A DNA stretch of 64,000 nucleotides. Origin: Candidatus Firestoneibacteriota bacterium. GTDB lineage: Bacteria > Oederibacteriota > D2-FULL-39-29. Made by a program: the position numbers and the translations under genes. Below, one piece after another: positions 42,391-51,092 of this stretch. The DNA lies in NCBI GenBank assembly GCA_903891415.1, contig CAITEH010000085.1:1-64000 (forward strand), written 5' to 3'. Every line of letters starts with the position of its first letter. Positions within the stretch are counted from its first letter, which is position 1. The notes under the pieces were generated by a model. It ran no database searches. It was not told the DNA's origin and saw only the letters and a program-made list of their open reading frames with translations.

Positions 42391-42630
42391 AGGTACTAAG
42401 TGATAGGTGCTGGGTGCTAGGTCCTGGGGACTGGGAAAAAAAAGTTCCAAAACCTAACACCTAGTCCTCCAAAACTGAGTTTTGGAGAGATCTCGCCTTT
42501 AGGCGGAAACCGAGAACCTGTTTTTAAAGGAGAACGTTGGGGAAATAGGTAAGTGATAGGTACTAGGTCCTGGGGGCTGGGGACTGGGAAAAGAAAAATG
42601 TTCCAAAACCTAGCACCTAGAACCCTTCTT
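42391..42630. repeat. GGTNCTA heptamer arrays flanking element E
   Basis: Plus-orientation units (GATAGGTGCTGGGTGCTAGGTCCTGGGG), minus-orientation units (AACCTAACACCTAG), then a second plus/minus pair at 42546-42630. Element E at 42463-42507 lies inside. Confidence 0.75.
42463..42507 (-). repeat. Double-hairpin element E, copy 3
   Basis: CTCCAAAACT-G-AGTTTTGGAG, then AGATCTC, then CGCCT-T-TAGGCGG. It matches copy 1 (14863-14911) in reverse orientation. Confidence 0.75.
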
Positions 42631-42646
42631 AAAAAGGAGAACTTAA

Positions 42647-43510
42647 ATGAACGCATTGAAAACAACTGTTTTGCTTGCAGCTTTGATGGGTATTTTTATA
42701 TTTTTCGGGGGGATTTTCGGGGGAAAAAGCGGAGTAATAATAGCTTTCATTATCGGAATGCTGATGAATCTTGTTATGTACTGGTTTTCCGACAGGATGA
42801 TCTTATCCATGTATGGCGCCAAACCGCTTGCGGACGGAGAAGCACCCGAACTGGCCGGTATGGTGCGGAACCTTGCTGCAAGGATGGACCTGCCGATGCC
42901 CAAGGTCTATATCATAAACATGGAAGCTCCAAATGCTTTTGCCACGGGAAGAGATCCGGAACATGCCGCGGTTGCCGTGAGCCCTTCCATAATGCAGCTG
43001 CTTTCCAAACATGAATTGGAAGCTGTGCTGGCACATGAACTTTCCCACATTAAACACAGAGATACTTTGATAGCGACGCTGGCGGCCGGAATTGCTTCCG
43101 CTATCTCCATGCTGGCAAATCTGGCTTATTTTTCGTCTTTCTTTGGAATGGGAAGCAGTAGTGATGAGGACAGGGGCAATCCGCTGGTAATGCTTCTTTT
43201 GGCGATACTGACGCCGATAGTCGCCATGTTTATCCAGCTGGCTATAAGCAGAGCGAGAGAGTTTGAAGCGGACAGCGGTTCGGCCATCGTTACGAACAGG
43301 CCGCAGAGCCTGGTCTCAGCGCTTGAAAAGATCCATGGTTATGCGAAAGAAGCGCCGCTCACGGGCGGTTCCCCCTCAACAGCCAGCCTGTTTATCGCTA
43401 ATCCCTATAAAGAAAGTTTTATGGTAAATTTATTAAGCACGCATCCGACTTTAAGCAGAAGAATAAAAAATCTCCAGAAAACCGCGGAGACGCTGGGAAT
43501 ACCGTTTTAA
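42647..43510 (+). CDS. htpX: HtpX-type M48 membrane metalloprotease
   Basis: A 287-aa protein with two N-terminal membrane helices (residues about 5-55), zinc motif HELSHIKHRD (HExxH) near residue 130, two further hydrophobic segments (GIASAISMLANLAYFS; VMLLLAILTPIVAMF) and the third ligand region RAREFEADSGSA. This is the standard HtpX layout. It degrades misfolded membrane proteins. AAAGGAG precedes the ATG. It is isolated from neighbours by repeat-rich DNA on both sides. Confidence 0.95.
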   Translation: MNALKTTVLLAALMGIFIFFGGIFGGKSGVIIAFIIGMLMNLVMYWFSDRMILSMYGAKPLADGEAPELAGMVRNLAARMDLPMPKVYIINMEAPNAFATGRDPEHAAVAVSPSIMQLLSKHELEAVLAHELSHIKHRDTLIATLAAGIASAISMLANLAYFSSFFGMGSSSDEDRGNPLVMLLLAILTPIVAMFIQLAISRAREFEADSGSAIVTNRPQSLVSALEKIHGYAKEAPLTGGSPSTASLFIANPYKESFMVNLLSTHPTLSRRIKNLQKTAETLGIPF

Positions 43511-43517
43511 AAATAAT

Positions 43518-43710
43518 ACTAAGCGTAAGGATGTTTGTAAGGTTTTTAAAGTCTATAAGGTTCGTAAGGTCTAAAATCGTTGAAGCTATATTGCCTGAAA
43601 TACTTTGGTCGGGGAAAAGCCGGTAAATACAAAGTACGAAATTGATATTATATTGTTTAAAGACTTTATAAACTTTAGGAACTTTACGAACCTTATGAAC
43701 TATTTTAGGA
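43518..43710. repeat. GTYYRTAAR nonamer arrays in inverted pair
   Basis: The left array (GTTTGTAAG GTTTTTAAA GTCTATAAG GTTCGTAAG GTCTAAAATCGTTGAAG) and the right array in opposite orientation (AAAGACTTTATAAACTTTAGGAACTTTACGAACC) lie between htpX and nifU. Confidence 0.8.
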
Positions 43711-43716
43711 GGCAAT

Positions 43717-44169
43717 ATGGAAAGTTACAGCAATAAAGTCATGGAACATTTTAAGAATCCGAGAAATGTCGGAGAAATGGAAAAACCGGACGGTATAGGC
43801 CATGTGGGAAACCCGGTCTGCGGGGATATAATGGAACTCTATATCAGGGTCAAGGATAACATTATAACCGATGCCAAATTCAAGACCTTCGGCTGCGGGG
43901 CCGCGATCGCGACAAGCAGTATGGTCACGGAACTGGTTAAGGGAAAGAATCTCGAAGAAGCCCTTAAGCTCACGAACCAGGCGGTAGTGGACGCACTGGA
44001 CGGCCTGCCCAAAGTCAAACTTCACTGTTCGGTTCTCGCCGAACAGGCGCTAAAAAGGGCTATTGATGATTATTTAAAAAAGACAACCGGCAAAGGCCTG
44101 GGTTTACCGGAAACGGACCCGGACCATCATGAGGCTTGTGAACATGAGTTGCCGGAAGAATTGAAATAG
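43717..44169 (+). CDS. nifU: NifU/IscU-type Fe-S cluster scaffold
   Basis: A 150-aa protein with the scaffold cysteines in GNPVCGD, FGCGAAIATSS and LHCSVLAEQALKRAI plus the conserved Asp of CGD. Length and motifs fit the NifU N-domain/IscU family; the C-terminal tail is His/Glu-rich. It assembles 2Fe-2S or 4Fe-4S clusters from a cysteine desulfurase. No nifS/iscS gene is adjacent in this window. mnmA, which also needs desulfurase sulfur, begins 11 nt downstream. Confidence 0.92.
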   Translation: MESYSNKVMEHFKNPRNVGEMEKPDGIGHVGNPVCGDIMELYIRVKDNIITDAKFKTFGCGAAIATSSMVTELVKGKNLEEALKLTNQAVVDALDGLPKVKLHCSVLAEQALKRAIDDYLKKTTGKGLGLPETDPDHHEACEHELPEELK

Positions 44170-44180
44170 AACCTTTTTAT

Positions 44181-45275
44181 ATGCATTCTTCGCGAAAAAG
44201 GGTCGTAGTGGCAATGAGCGGGGGAGTTGACAGTTCGGTCGCCGCAGCTCTCTTAAAGGAAAAAGGTTTTGACGTTATAGGCATTACGCTTAAGCTTGTT
44301 CCCGACCCCAAGACCAAAGAAGAACCGCGCTACGGTGACTGCTGTTCCGCGGAAGCCGTGCTGGACGCAAAAAAAGTAGCTTTTAAACTCGGTATTCCCC
44401 ATTATACGGTCAATCTGACAAAAGAGTTTGAAAAGTTCGTTATCAAGGATTTTGTTAAGGAATATTCCGCCGGCAGGACCCCTAATCCCTGTATTAAATG
44501 TAATTTTTATATTAAATTTGGATTTCTTTTGAAAAAAGCAGCCGCTTTGAAGGCGGAGTATCTCGCGACCGGCCATTACGCCCGGGTTACCCGCGATAAA
44601 ACAAAGAAAAGATTTATTTTGAAAAAGGGAAGGGACGCGGGAAAAGACCAGTCCTATGCCCTTTATTCATTGACCCAGGAACAGTTAAAGAGGACGCTTT
44701 TCCCCGTCGGGGCCTTAAAAAAAGACCGGGTCCGGAAGCTCGCGGCAAAATACGGCCTTGGTGTGGCGGGAAAAAAAGAGAGCATGGAGATCTGTTTTGT
44801 GCCGGATAATGATTACGCCGGATTTCTAAAGAAAAATTACGGGCTCGAAGCAGCCCGGGGCAATATCGAAGATGCTCAAGGCCGGCTCCTGGGCCGGCAT
44901 AACGGAATAATCAATTATACCATAGGCCAGAGAAGGGGCCTCGGTATCGCGGCAAAAGAGCCGCTTTACGTTACGGCTATAGATAAAAAAAACAATAAAA
45001 TAATAGCCGGCGGCAAAGAAGCCGCGGCAGGCCGCAGGCTCTACGCGAAGAAATTTAATTTTATAGGGCTTAAAAAGCTAAGCGGCAGGCTAAAAGTTTC
45101 GGCCAGGATAAGATACCGGAGCGTTCCCGCGGCGGCTGCCGCCAGGCCGTATAAAAAGGGCGTGCTGGTGGAGTTTAAAGAACCGCAGTGGGCTATTACT
45201 CCGGGCCAGGCCGTGGTCCTCTACCGCGGCGCGGAAGTTCTCGGCGGCGGGCTTATAGAGAAGAAACTTGACTGA
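44181..45275 (+). CDS. mnmA: tRNA-specific 2-thiouridylase MnmA
   Basis: A 364-aa protein. PP-loop VVVAMSGGVDSSVAAALLKEKG, RTPNPCIKCNFYIKFG (first catalytic Cys), ATGHYAR, KDQSYALYSLTQEQL, SMEICFVPDNDY (second Cys) and YTIGQRRGLGIA are all present. It thiolates U34 of Lys, Glu and Gln tRNAs. A Shine-Dalgarno is not evident (GAACC), but the gene follows nifU closely, so translational coupling is likely. Confidence 0.96.
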   Translation: MHSSRKRVVVAMSGGVDSSVAAALLKEKGFDVIGITLKLVPDPKTKEEPRYGDCCSAEAVLDAKKVAFKLGIPHYTVNLTKEFEKFVIKDFVKEYSAGRTPNPCIKCNFYIKFGFLLKKAAALKAEYLATGHYARVTRDKTKKRFILKKGRDAGKDQSYALYSLTQEQLKRTLFPVGALKKDRVRKLAAKYGLGVAGKKESMEICFVPDNDYAGFLKKNYGLEAARGNIEDAQGRLLGRHNGIINYTIGQRRGLGIAAKEPLYVTAIDKKNNKIIAGGKEAAAGRRLYAKKFNFIGLKKLSGRLKVSARIRYRSVPAAAAARPYKKGVLVEFKEPQWAITPGQAVVLYRGAEVLGGGLIEKKLD

Positions 45276-45293
45276 AATACGGGAGGCGGAAGC

Positions 45294-46205
45294 ATGCCTG
45301 ATAATAGAAAATTGCAGGAAGAAATAGCGAAGCTTAAGAAAGAAAGGGATGCCGTTATCCTCGTGCATAATTACCAGCTGCCGGAAGTGCAGGATATCGC
45401 CGATTTTTTGGGTGATTCGCTGGGCTTAAGCCGTGAAGCCGCGAAGACCAAAGCGAAAGTCATTGTTTTTTGCGGGGTGCATTTTATGGCTGAAACGGCA
45501 AATATCCTTGCACCCGAAAAAACCGTGCTCCTGCCCGACCCTGCTTCCGGCTGTCCGATGGCTGACATGATCAGCGCGAAAGAATTGAGAGCTTTGAAAG
45601 CAAAACATCCAGGGCATATTGTGGTTGCCTATGTTAATTCGTCCGCCGAAGTTAAAGCGGAGACCGACTACTGCTGTACTTCCGGCAATGCCCTGCAAGT
45701 GGTGGAAAAGCTTAAAAATGAAAAAATAATATTTGTTCCGGATAAATATCTGGGTTCCTGGATAGCGGGCCGGCTGAATAAAGAAATGGTGCTCTGGCAC
45801 GGTTATTGCCCTACCCACGCGAAAATATTGCCGGCGCATATAGAAAAAGCAAAAAAAGAACACCCGGGCGCCGTAGTTATGGCCCATCCTGAATGCAGGA
45901 ATGACGTCTGGCCTCTCGCAGACGAAGTCTGTTCCACCGAGGGCTTTTTAAGGTACGTGAAAACAAGCCGGGTAAAAGAATTCATCGTGGCAACGGAACC
46001 CGGCATGCTTTACCGTTTAGCCAAAGAGAATCCCGGCAAAAAATTCTATCCTGCCAGTGCGGAAGCGTCCTGTCCCAATATGAAGAAAAACACGCTGGAG
46101 AAGGTCCTCTGGTCCCTTCAGGACATGGCGAATATAGTCAGAGTTCCTGAAGAGATCCGCCTTAAGGCCAAAAAAGCAATAGAAAGAATGGTAATGTTAG
46201 TGTAA
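45294..46205 (+). CDS. nadA: Quinolinate synthase A
   Basis: A 303-aa protein. HNYQLPEVQDIADFLGDSLGLSREAAKT, FCGVHFMAETANIL, CPMADMI and the cluster-binding cysteines in YCCTSGNA, HPECR and EASCPNM identify NadA. It condenses iminoaspartate and DHAP into quinolinate for NAD synthesis. GGGAGG precedes the ATG. No nadB or nadC is seen nearby. Confidence 0.96.
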   Translation: MPDNRKLQEEIAKLKKERDAVILVHNYQLPEVQDIADFLGDSLGLSREAAKTKAKVIVFCGVHFMAETANILAPEKTVLLPDPASGCPMADMISAKELRALKAKHPGHIVVAYVNSSAEVKAETDYCCTSGNALQVVEKLKNEKIIFVPDKYLGSWIAGRLNKEMVLWHGYCPTHAKILPAHIEKAKKEHPGAVVMAHPECRNDVWPLADEVCSTEGFLRYVKTSRVKEFIVATEPGMLYRLAKENPGKKFYPASAEASCPNMKKNTLEKVLWSLQDMANIVRVPEEIRLKAKKAIERMVMLV

Positions 46206-46233
46206 GGCAAATACAGCCGGAACAGTTCTCTGA

Positions 46234-46263
46234 TTGAAATACCTGCCTGATTAATAGTATAAT
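46234..46263 (+). promoter_or_regulatory. Promoter of cysE, probably leaderless
   Basis: TTGAAA, 18 nt, TATAAT; the ATG is 9 nt after the -10 box. Confidence 0.65.
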
Positions 46264-46272
46264 ACCTGAGTT

Positions 46273-46905
46273 ATGATAAGCCACATTAAAGCCATATTGG
46301 AAAAGGATCCGGCAGCTAACATCTTTGATGTTATTCTTTACCCCTGCCTGTACGCGATATTTTTCCACAGAATAGCCAACTTTCTATGGAAAATGCATAT
46401 TCCTTTTTTTCCCCGGCTGCTCTCGCAGGTTTCCAGGTTCCTTACCGGTATTGAGATCCATCCCGGAGCGGTCATAGGCAAAGGTTTCTTTATTGATCAC
46501 GGCATGGGTGTGGTTATCGGAGAAACCACGGTTATCGGAAATAATGTCACGCTATTTCAGGGCGTTACGCTGGGCGGGACCGGGAAAGAAAAAGGAAAGC
46601 GCCATCCGACACTCGGTAACAATGTGGTGGTGGGCTCCGGCGCGAAAATTCTCGGTAATTTCAAGATAGGGGACGATAGTTATATCGGAGCCAATTCCGT
46701 AGTGCTCAAAGAGGTGCCGCCGCATTCCACTATAGTCGGAATTCCGGGAAGGGTAGTAAAGATAAAAGGGAAATATGTGCCTAATATCACGTTCAATCAT
46801 GCCGATCTGCCTGATCCTCTGGCCAGCAGGTTAAAAAAAATACAGGCGGAACTTCTTGAAGTGGAGGAGCATGTTAAGCTCTGGAAAAAGAAACGCAGGC
46901 CCTGA
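46273..46905 (+). CDS. cysE: Serine O-acetyltransferase
   Basis: A 210-aa protein. An N-terminal helical part (AILEKDPAANIFDVILYPCLYAIFFHRIANFL) precedes the left-handed beta-helix of hexapeptide repeats (IHPGAVIGKGFFIDHGMGVVIGETTVIGNNVTLFQGVTLGGTGK; catalytic His in FIDHG). Shorter than the E. coli enzyme, like EpsC. It makes O-acetylserine for cysteine synthesis. Stop and start overlap (TGATG) with the MFS gene downstream. Confidence 0.94.
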   Translation: MISHIKAILEKDPAANIFDVILYPCLYAIFFHRIANFLWKMHIPFFPRLLSQVSRFLTGIEIHPGAVIGKGFFIDHGMGVVIGETTVIGNNVTLFQGVTLGGTGKEKGKRHPTLGNNVVVGSGAKILGNFKIGDDSYIGANSVVLKEVPPHSTIVGIPGRVVKIKGKYVPNITFNHADLPDPLASRLKKIQAELLEVEEHVKLWKKKRRP

Positions 46906-48047
46906 TGAATTTGAACGTTAAAAAACTTACCCTTATCACGCTTACCCATATCATAAATGATTCTTATACCGGTTTTATACCCATGGTGATCCCTGTTTTA
47001 ATAAGCCGGGGCTACAGTGTTGCGCTTGCCGGCTCCCTGGGTATGATCCTGACCCTGGCGACAAATTTTCCCCAGCCTTTGTTCGGACTCCTCTATGATA
47101 AGACCAAAAAATATCTGATCTTCCTGGCTCCGCTTTTTTCGGCTGTTTTTATCGGGACCGCGGCGCTTATGCCTTCGTATTTCCTTATCGCGCTTTTTCT
47201 TGTGACCGGCGGGCTCGGGGTGGCGCTTTTCCATCCTGAAGCCACGCATATTGCCAGGTCCACGGAGAGCGGAAACTCCAATTTTGCTGTTTCTATTTTT
47301 CTGGCCGGCGGCACGGGCGGCTACGCCGCGGGCGGGCTGGCTGCAGGCCTGCTTATCTGGGGCTTCGGGTTAAAGGGCCTGCTCTTTACCGTAATATTCG
47401 GCATTCTTGCCTCTTATTATTTGTACAAGCACCGCGCGTTCCTTTCCGGAGCGGAGGGAATGGACAGCGGGGCCCCGCCGGTCCTGCGGAATATAAAGGA
47501 AGTGAACCGGATCCCGGAATTTTTATTGATCTTTTCGATAGTCACAATAATTGTCTCGGTGCAAGCCACGACCGCAATGTTTTTGCCGGCCTATCTTAAA
47601 CAGAAAGGCATCAGTATTGTTTTTAGCGCTATAGCCTTCATACTTTTTACCGTCCCGGGTTCGCTTGGCGGAATAGCGGCCGGAAAACTGGCAAAACGGT
47701 TCAGCCTAAAAAAACTTATCCTGGTTTCCCAGCTTCTTGCCGTGGCGTTCTTATACGCGTTCGTTTTTACGCCTTATCCTTATTTCATAATATTTATTCC
47801 GCTCGCGGGCTGCGCGCTGCTTTCGTCCTTTCCGCTCCTGGTAAATCAATCCTATACGTATTTGCCGGAAAATAAAGGCGTTGCCGGAGGTTCAATAATC
47901 GGACTGACCTGGGGCCTGGCCAGTGTCTTGATCCTGCTCACGGGTGCTTTGGCCGATCTCGGCGGCTCCCTTGCCTATGCTTATAAGATAATATTTGCCC
48001 TGCCTCTTATTGCCTGCCTGCTGCTTTTGAAACTCAAAATAAAATAG
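46905..48047 (+). CDS. MFS exporter (fosmidomycin-resistance Fsr-like)
   Basis: A 380-aa protein with twelve hydrophobic helices. The N-terminus THIINDSYTGFIPMVIPVLISRGYSVALAGSLGMI resembles Fsr-type efflux proteins, and FHPEATHIARSTESGNSNFAVSIFLAGGTGGYAAGG is the typical helix 4-5 region. Fsr relatives export fosmidomycin or unknown metabolites. It is coupled to cysE by a one-base overlap, so export of an O-acetylserine/cysteine-related compound is a possibility, not shown. Confidence 0.82.
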   Translation: MNLNVKKLTLITLTHIINDSYTGFIPMVIPVLISRGYSVALAGSLGMILTLATNFPQPLFGLLYDKTKKYLIFLAPLFSAVFIGTAALMPSYFLIALFLVTGGLGVALFHPEATHIARSTESGNSNFAVSIFLAGGTGGYAAGGLAAGLLIWGFGLKGLLFTVIFGILASYYLYKHRAFLSGAEGMDSGAPPVLRNIKEVNRIPEFLLIFSIVTIIVSVQATTAMFLPAYLKQKGISIVFSAIAFILFTVPGSLGGIAAGKLAKRFSLKKLILVSQLLAVAFLYAFVFTPYPYFIIFIPLAGCALLSSFPLLVNQSYTYLPENKGVAGGSIIGLTWGLASVLILLTGALADLGGSLAYAYKIIFALPLIACLLLLKLKIK

Positions 48048-48089
48048 AATTAAATTTTAGCCGCGCAATTATTTCCCCGGGAACCGGTG

Positions 48090-48118
48090 TTGACAACCTT
48101 TTACATTAGGAATATAAT
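48090..48118 (+). promoter_or_regulatory. Promoter of rsmA, probably leaderless
   Basis: TTGACA, 17 nt, TATAAT, an exact consensus. The ATG at 48125 is 6 nt after the -10 box, right at the expected start point. Confidence 0.85.
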
Positions 48119-48124
48119 AACAAA

Positions 48125-48943
48125 ATGCAAAAAAAAATACAGGCACCTGCAGCTTCTTACAGGCCGAAAAAACGCTTCGGCCAAAATTTTATGAAAGACC
48201 GGTCCTTGCGGGAATTTATCGTGAATTCCGCCTCTCTCTCCCAAAAGGATACCGTCCTGGAGATCGGCCCCGGCCGGGGGGAGCTTACAGGTATTATTGC
48301 TTCAAAATGCCCCGTTGTCGCGGTTGAAATTGACCGGGACCTGGCGGCGCTCCTTAAGAACAAGTTTGCCGGAAATGAAAGAGTGAAAATTATTGAAGGG
48401 GATATTCTGGCGGTTGAGTTCAATAAAATTAGCGTTCCAAAATTTAAAATTATAGGGAACATCCCGTATAACATAACTACGCCTATTATCTTTAAAATAC
48501 TGGAGAGCCGGTCCGGTATAGAAACCGCGGTCTTAACGGTGCAGAAAGAGGTGGCGGAAAGGCTGGCGGCAAAGCCGGGTTCCGGGGACTACGGGGTCCT
48601 GACCATCATGGCTGGAATATTTGCTTCCGTGGAGATCTTGAGAACTATTCCGGCTGCGGCTTTTTTTCCGGCGCCGAACGTGGATTCCGCGGTGATATGT
48701 TTAAGGCCTCTCAAAGACCCTGCGGTCCCGGAAAAGGAACTTGCCCTATTTGAAAAACTCGTAAAAACCGCTTTCCAGCAGAGAAGAAAGAATATAAGGA
48801 ACGCGCTTTTAAGGTTCGGCCTCTCAAAAGAAAAGGCTTTAAGAGTTCTTTCTGCCTGCGGCATACCTGAAAATACCAGGCCTGAAGGTGTTTCTATCGA
48901 GGAGTTCAAGCAGCTGGCCGGCCTGGCAGGGGCGGAAACTTAG
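48125..48943 (+). CDS. rsmA: 16S rRNA dimethyladenosine transferase (KsgA)
   Basis: A 272-aa protein. KKRFGQNFMKDRSL, VLEIGPGRGELTGIIA (SAM-binding), VAVEIDRDLAALL and the catalytic NIPYN motif (IGNIPYNITTPIIFKIL) are all present; the C-terminal helical domain has FQQRRKNIRNAL. It dimethylates two adenines near the 3' end of 16S rRNA. The rsmA transcript appears to start at its ATG. Its 3' end faces the PBP1A gene, 12 nt between stops. Confidence 0.97.
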   Translation: MQKKIQAPAASYRPKKRFGQNFMKDRSLREFIVNSASLSQKDTVLEIGPGRGELTGIIASKCPVVAVEIDRDLAALLKNKFAGNERVKIIEGDILAVEFNKISVPKFKIIGNIPYNITTPIIFKILESRSGIETAVLTVQKEVAERLAAKPGSGDYGVLTIMAGIFASVEILRTIPAAAFFPAPNVDSAVICLRPLKDPAVPEKELALFEKLVKTAFQQRRKNIRNALLRFGLSKEKALRVLSACGIPENTRPEGVSIEEFKQLAGLAGAET

Positions 48944-48955
48944 GATAGGCCCGCT

Positions 48956-50974
48956 TTACTGCGAGGTGAAAGATTCAATATTCTCATGTTTATTGCATAT
49001 TTCCACCGGTGCTGTGCCTTCGATAAAGACTTCTTTAAGGGATCTTTTGCATTTTGGAGAATAAAGCATCCCGGAATCCGGATCTATCTTTACGGTCACA
49101 ACTTTTGGAGGTTTGGTAAAAGGTTCGGGCGGTTTCCCCTTATAGACTTCTTTCATGAACTCACCCCAGATAGGAACAGGCGTATTTGAACTTGATATCC
49201 AGGAACCCAAAGAACGCCTGTTGTCAAAGCCCACCCAGCAGCCGGCGATAAGATCTGAAGTAAAGCCGATGAACCATACATCGGCCTGATTGTCGGTAGT
49301 TCCCGTCTTACCCGCGCAATTAAAGGTGATCCCGTTTCCTCTGATCCTGCTTGCGGTACCTTCATTAACGACACTTTCCAGCATGGAGGTCATAAGATAG
49401 GCAGATTCCGGTTTTAATACATCCTGCAGGCGCGGCTGATTTTCTTCAAGTATCTTGCCCGTGCTGTCTTTCACCGTAAGGATGCAGAGAGGTTCGACTT
49501 TAACTCCCAGGTTGGGGAAAGTAGAATACGCGGAGGTGAGTTCCAGCAGGGTGACTTCCGAGGTGCCGAAAGCAAGTGAAAGATTTTTGTGCAACTGGCT
49601 TTTGATCCCCATTTTGTTCGCGTATGAAACTACCGAAGAGGTCCCGACTTTCATGAGCAGTTTTAAGGTGACGATATTTCTGGAAAGGGTCAGAGCTTTC
49701 CGCAGGGTGGTCGGGCCAAAAAATTTCTTTTCATAATTTTCAGGTTTCCAGACCTGCCCGTCTTTTTCGTTTATGGACATCGGCGCATCAACTATTATAT
49801 CCGCGGGAGTAAAACTGTTATCCAGCGCGGTCGCGTATATGAAAGGTTTAAAAGCGGAACCGGGCTGCCTTTTTGCCTGGACGGCCCTGTTGTATTCGGA
49901 TTCAGAAAAGTCCCTGCCGCCGATCATGGCCTTAATATACCCGGTCTTGGGATCCAGGGCAATAAAGGAGGCCTGGATAGGCAGATTTTTTCTGAATTCC
50001 GCGTCGAAAATATTTTCCACGGGTATGCCGTTTTCTTTTGCTATTTTGATCTCCGCTTCTTCCAGTCCCCGGGCCACTGCTTTCTGGGCGTATTCCTGCA
50101 TTTGCATATCCAAAGAAGTATAGACGGAAAGCCCGCCTTTATATATTACATTGGAACCGTAGGTCTCTTCCAGCTGCTGTCTTACGTATTCAACAAAATA
50201 CGGGGCGTTTTTTTGTTCTATCCTGTGGATCTCTATCGGGGCCAGCTTGGCAGCTTCAGCTTCTTTTTTGGTGATCACGTCCTTTTTTAGAAGCCTGTCA
50301 AGAATGCGGTTACGCCTCATTTTGGCTTTATACGCGTTTTTGTACGGGGAATATTTGTTGGGCGCCCTGGGCAGGCCGGCTAAGAGCGCGCATTCCGGCA
50401 GCGTCAGCCGCTCCACGTTTTTCCCGAAATAGGTCCTTGCCGCGGCTTCCACCCCGTAAGCCCCCGAGCCCATGTTTATCTGGTTCAGATACATTTCCAG
50501 TATTTCGTCTTTGGTATAACAATACTCTATTTTGAAGGAAAGCATGACTTCCTTTATCTTTCTTGAAAAAGTCCGTTCCTGGGTCAGGAACAGATTTTTC
50601 GCCAGCTGCTGGGTAATAGTGCTGCCGCCCTGCGCCACTCTGCCCTGTATCATATTCACTAAAAATGCCCGCAGCATGGATACGGGAGAGATCCCGAGAT
50701 GGGAATAGAAGCCTTCGTCTTCGATGATAATAATGGTCTTTTTTAAGAGCTCGGGTATTTTTTTTAACGGCACCAGCGATCTCTGTTCTATGAATAACTG
50801 GGCGATCAGCGTTCCTTTTTCATCGTAGATCTTGCTGGCAAGAGAAGGCTTGTAATTTTCCAGATCGGCAAGAGGCGGGAGGTCGAGGTAAAAGGCCAGC
50901 AGCAGTCCTATGAACCACCCGAGAAAAATAGTCAGAGAGATAGTGGCGATCAATTTTATCTGCCGGGTCTTCAT
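48956..50974 (-). CDS. mrcA: Penicillin-binding protein 1A (bifunctional)
   Basis: The track starts at 51124, but a promoter at 51022-51050 places transcription start near 51015, so the first 37 codons are not transcribed. I choose the ATG at 50974 (672 aa: KTRQIKLIATISLTIFLGWFIGLLLAFYL, one membrane anchor); the ATG at 50998 is possible. Transglycosylase motifs: EDEGFYSHLG, GGSTITQQLAKNLFL, RKIKEVMLS. Transpeptidase motifs: SAFK (PGSAFKPFIYATAL), SRN and KTGTTDN. It polymerises and cross-links peptidoglycan in the periplasm. Confidence 0.93.
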   Translation of the reverse strand: MKTRQIKLIATISLTIFLGWFIGLLLAFYLDLPPLADLENYKPSLASKIYDEKGTLIAQLFIEQRSLVPLKKIPELLKKTIIIIEDEGFYSHLGISPVSMLRAFLVNMIQGRVAQGGSTITQQLAKNLFLTQERTFSRKIKEVMLSFKIEYCYTKDEILEMYLNQINMGSGAYGVEAAARTYFGKNVERLTLPECALLAGLPRAPNKYSPYKNAYKAKMRRNRILDRLLKKDVITKKEAEAAKLAPIEIHRIEQKNAPYFVEYVRQQLEETYGSNVIYKGGLSVYTSLDMQMQEYAQKAVARGLEEAEIKIAKENGIPVENIFDAEFRKNLPIQASFIALDPKTGYIKAMIGGRDFSESEYNRAVQAKRQPGSAFKPFIYATALDNSFTPADIIVDAPMSINEKDGQVWKPENYEKKFFGPTTLRKALTLSRNIVTLKLLMKVGTSSVVSYANKMGIKSQLHKNLSLAFGTSEVTLLELTSAYSTFPNLGVKVEPLCILTVKDSTGKILEENQPRLQDVLKPESAYLMTSMLESVVNEGTASRIRGNGITFNCAGKTGTTDNQADVWFIGFTSDLIAGCWVGFDNRRSLGSWISSSNTPVPIWGEFMKEVYKGKPPEPFTKPPKVVTVKIDPDSGMLYSPKCKRSLKEVFIEGTAPVEICNKHENIESFTSQ

Positions 50975-51021
50975 AGATTGTATTACTTCACGGAACATAG
51001 TATTGAAACTCATATTTATGT

Positions 51022-51050
51022 ATTTTACAGCAAAATAAAAAGTTAGTAAA
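51022..51050 (-). promoter_or_regulatory. Promoter of the PBP1A gene
   Basis: On the minus strand: TTTACT, 17 nt, TAAAAT. It is divergent from the rpsU promoter 43 nt away. Confidence 0.65.
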
Positions 51051-51092
51051 CATGTAATTGGCAATATGGCTTCATGCTTTCCCTTTACTCTA

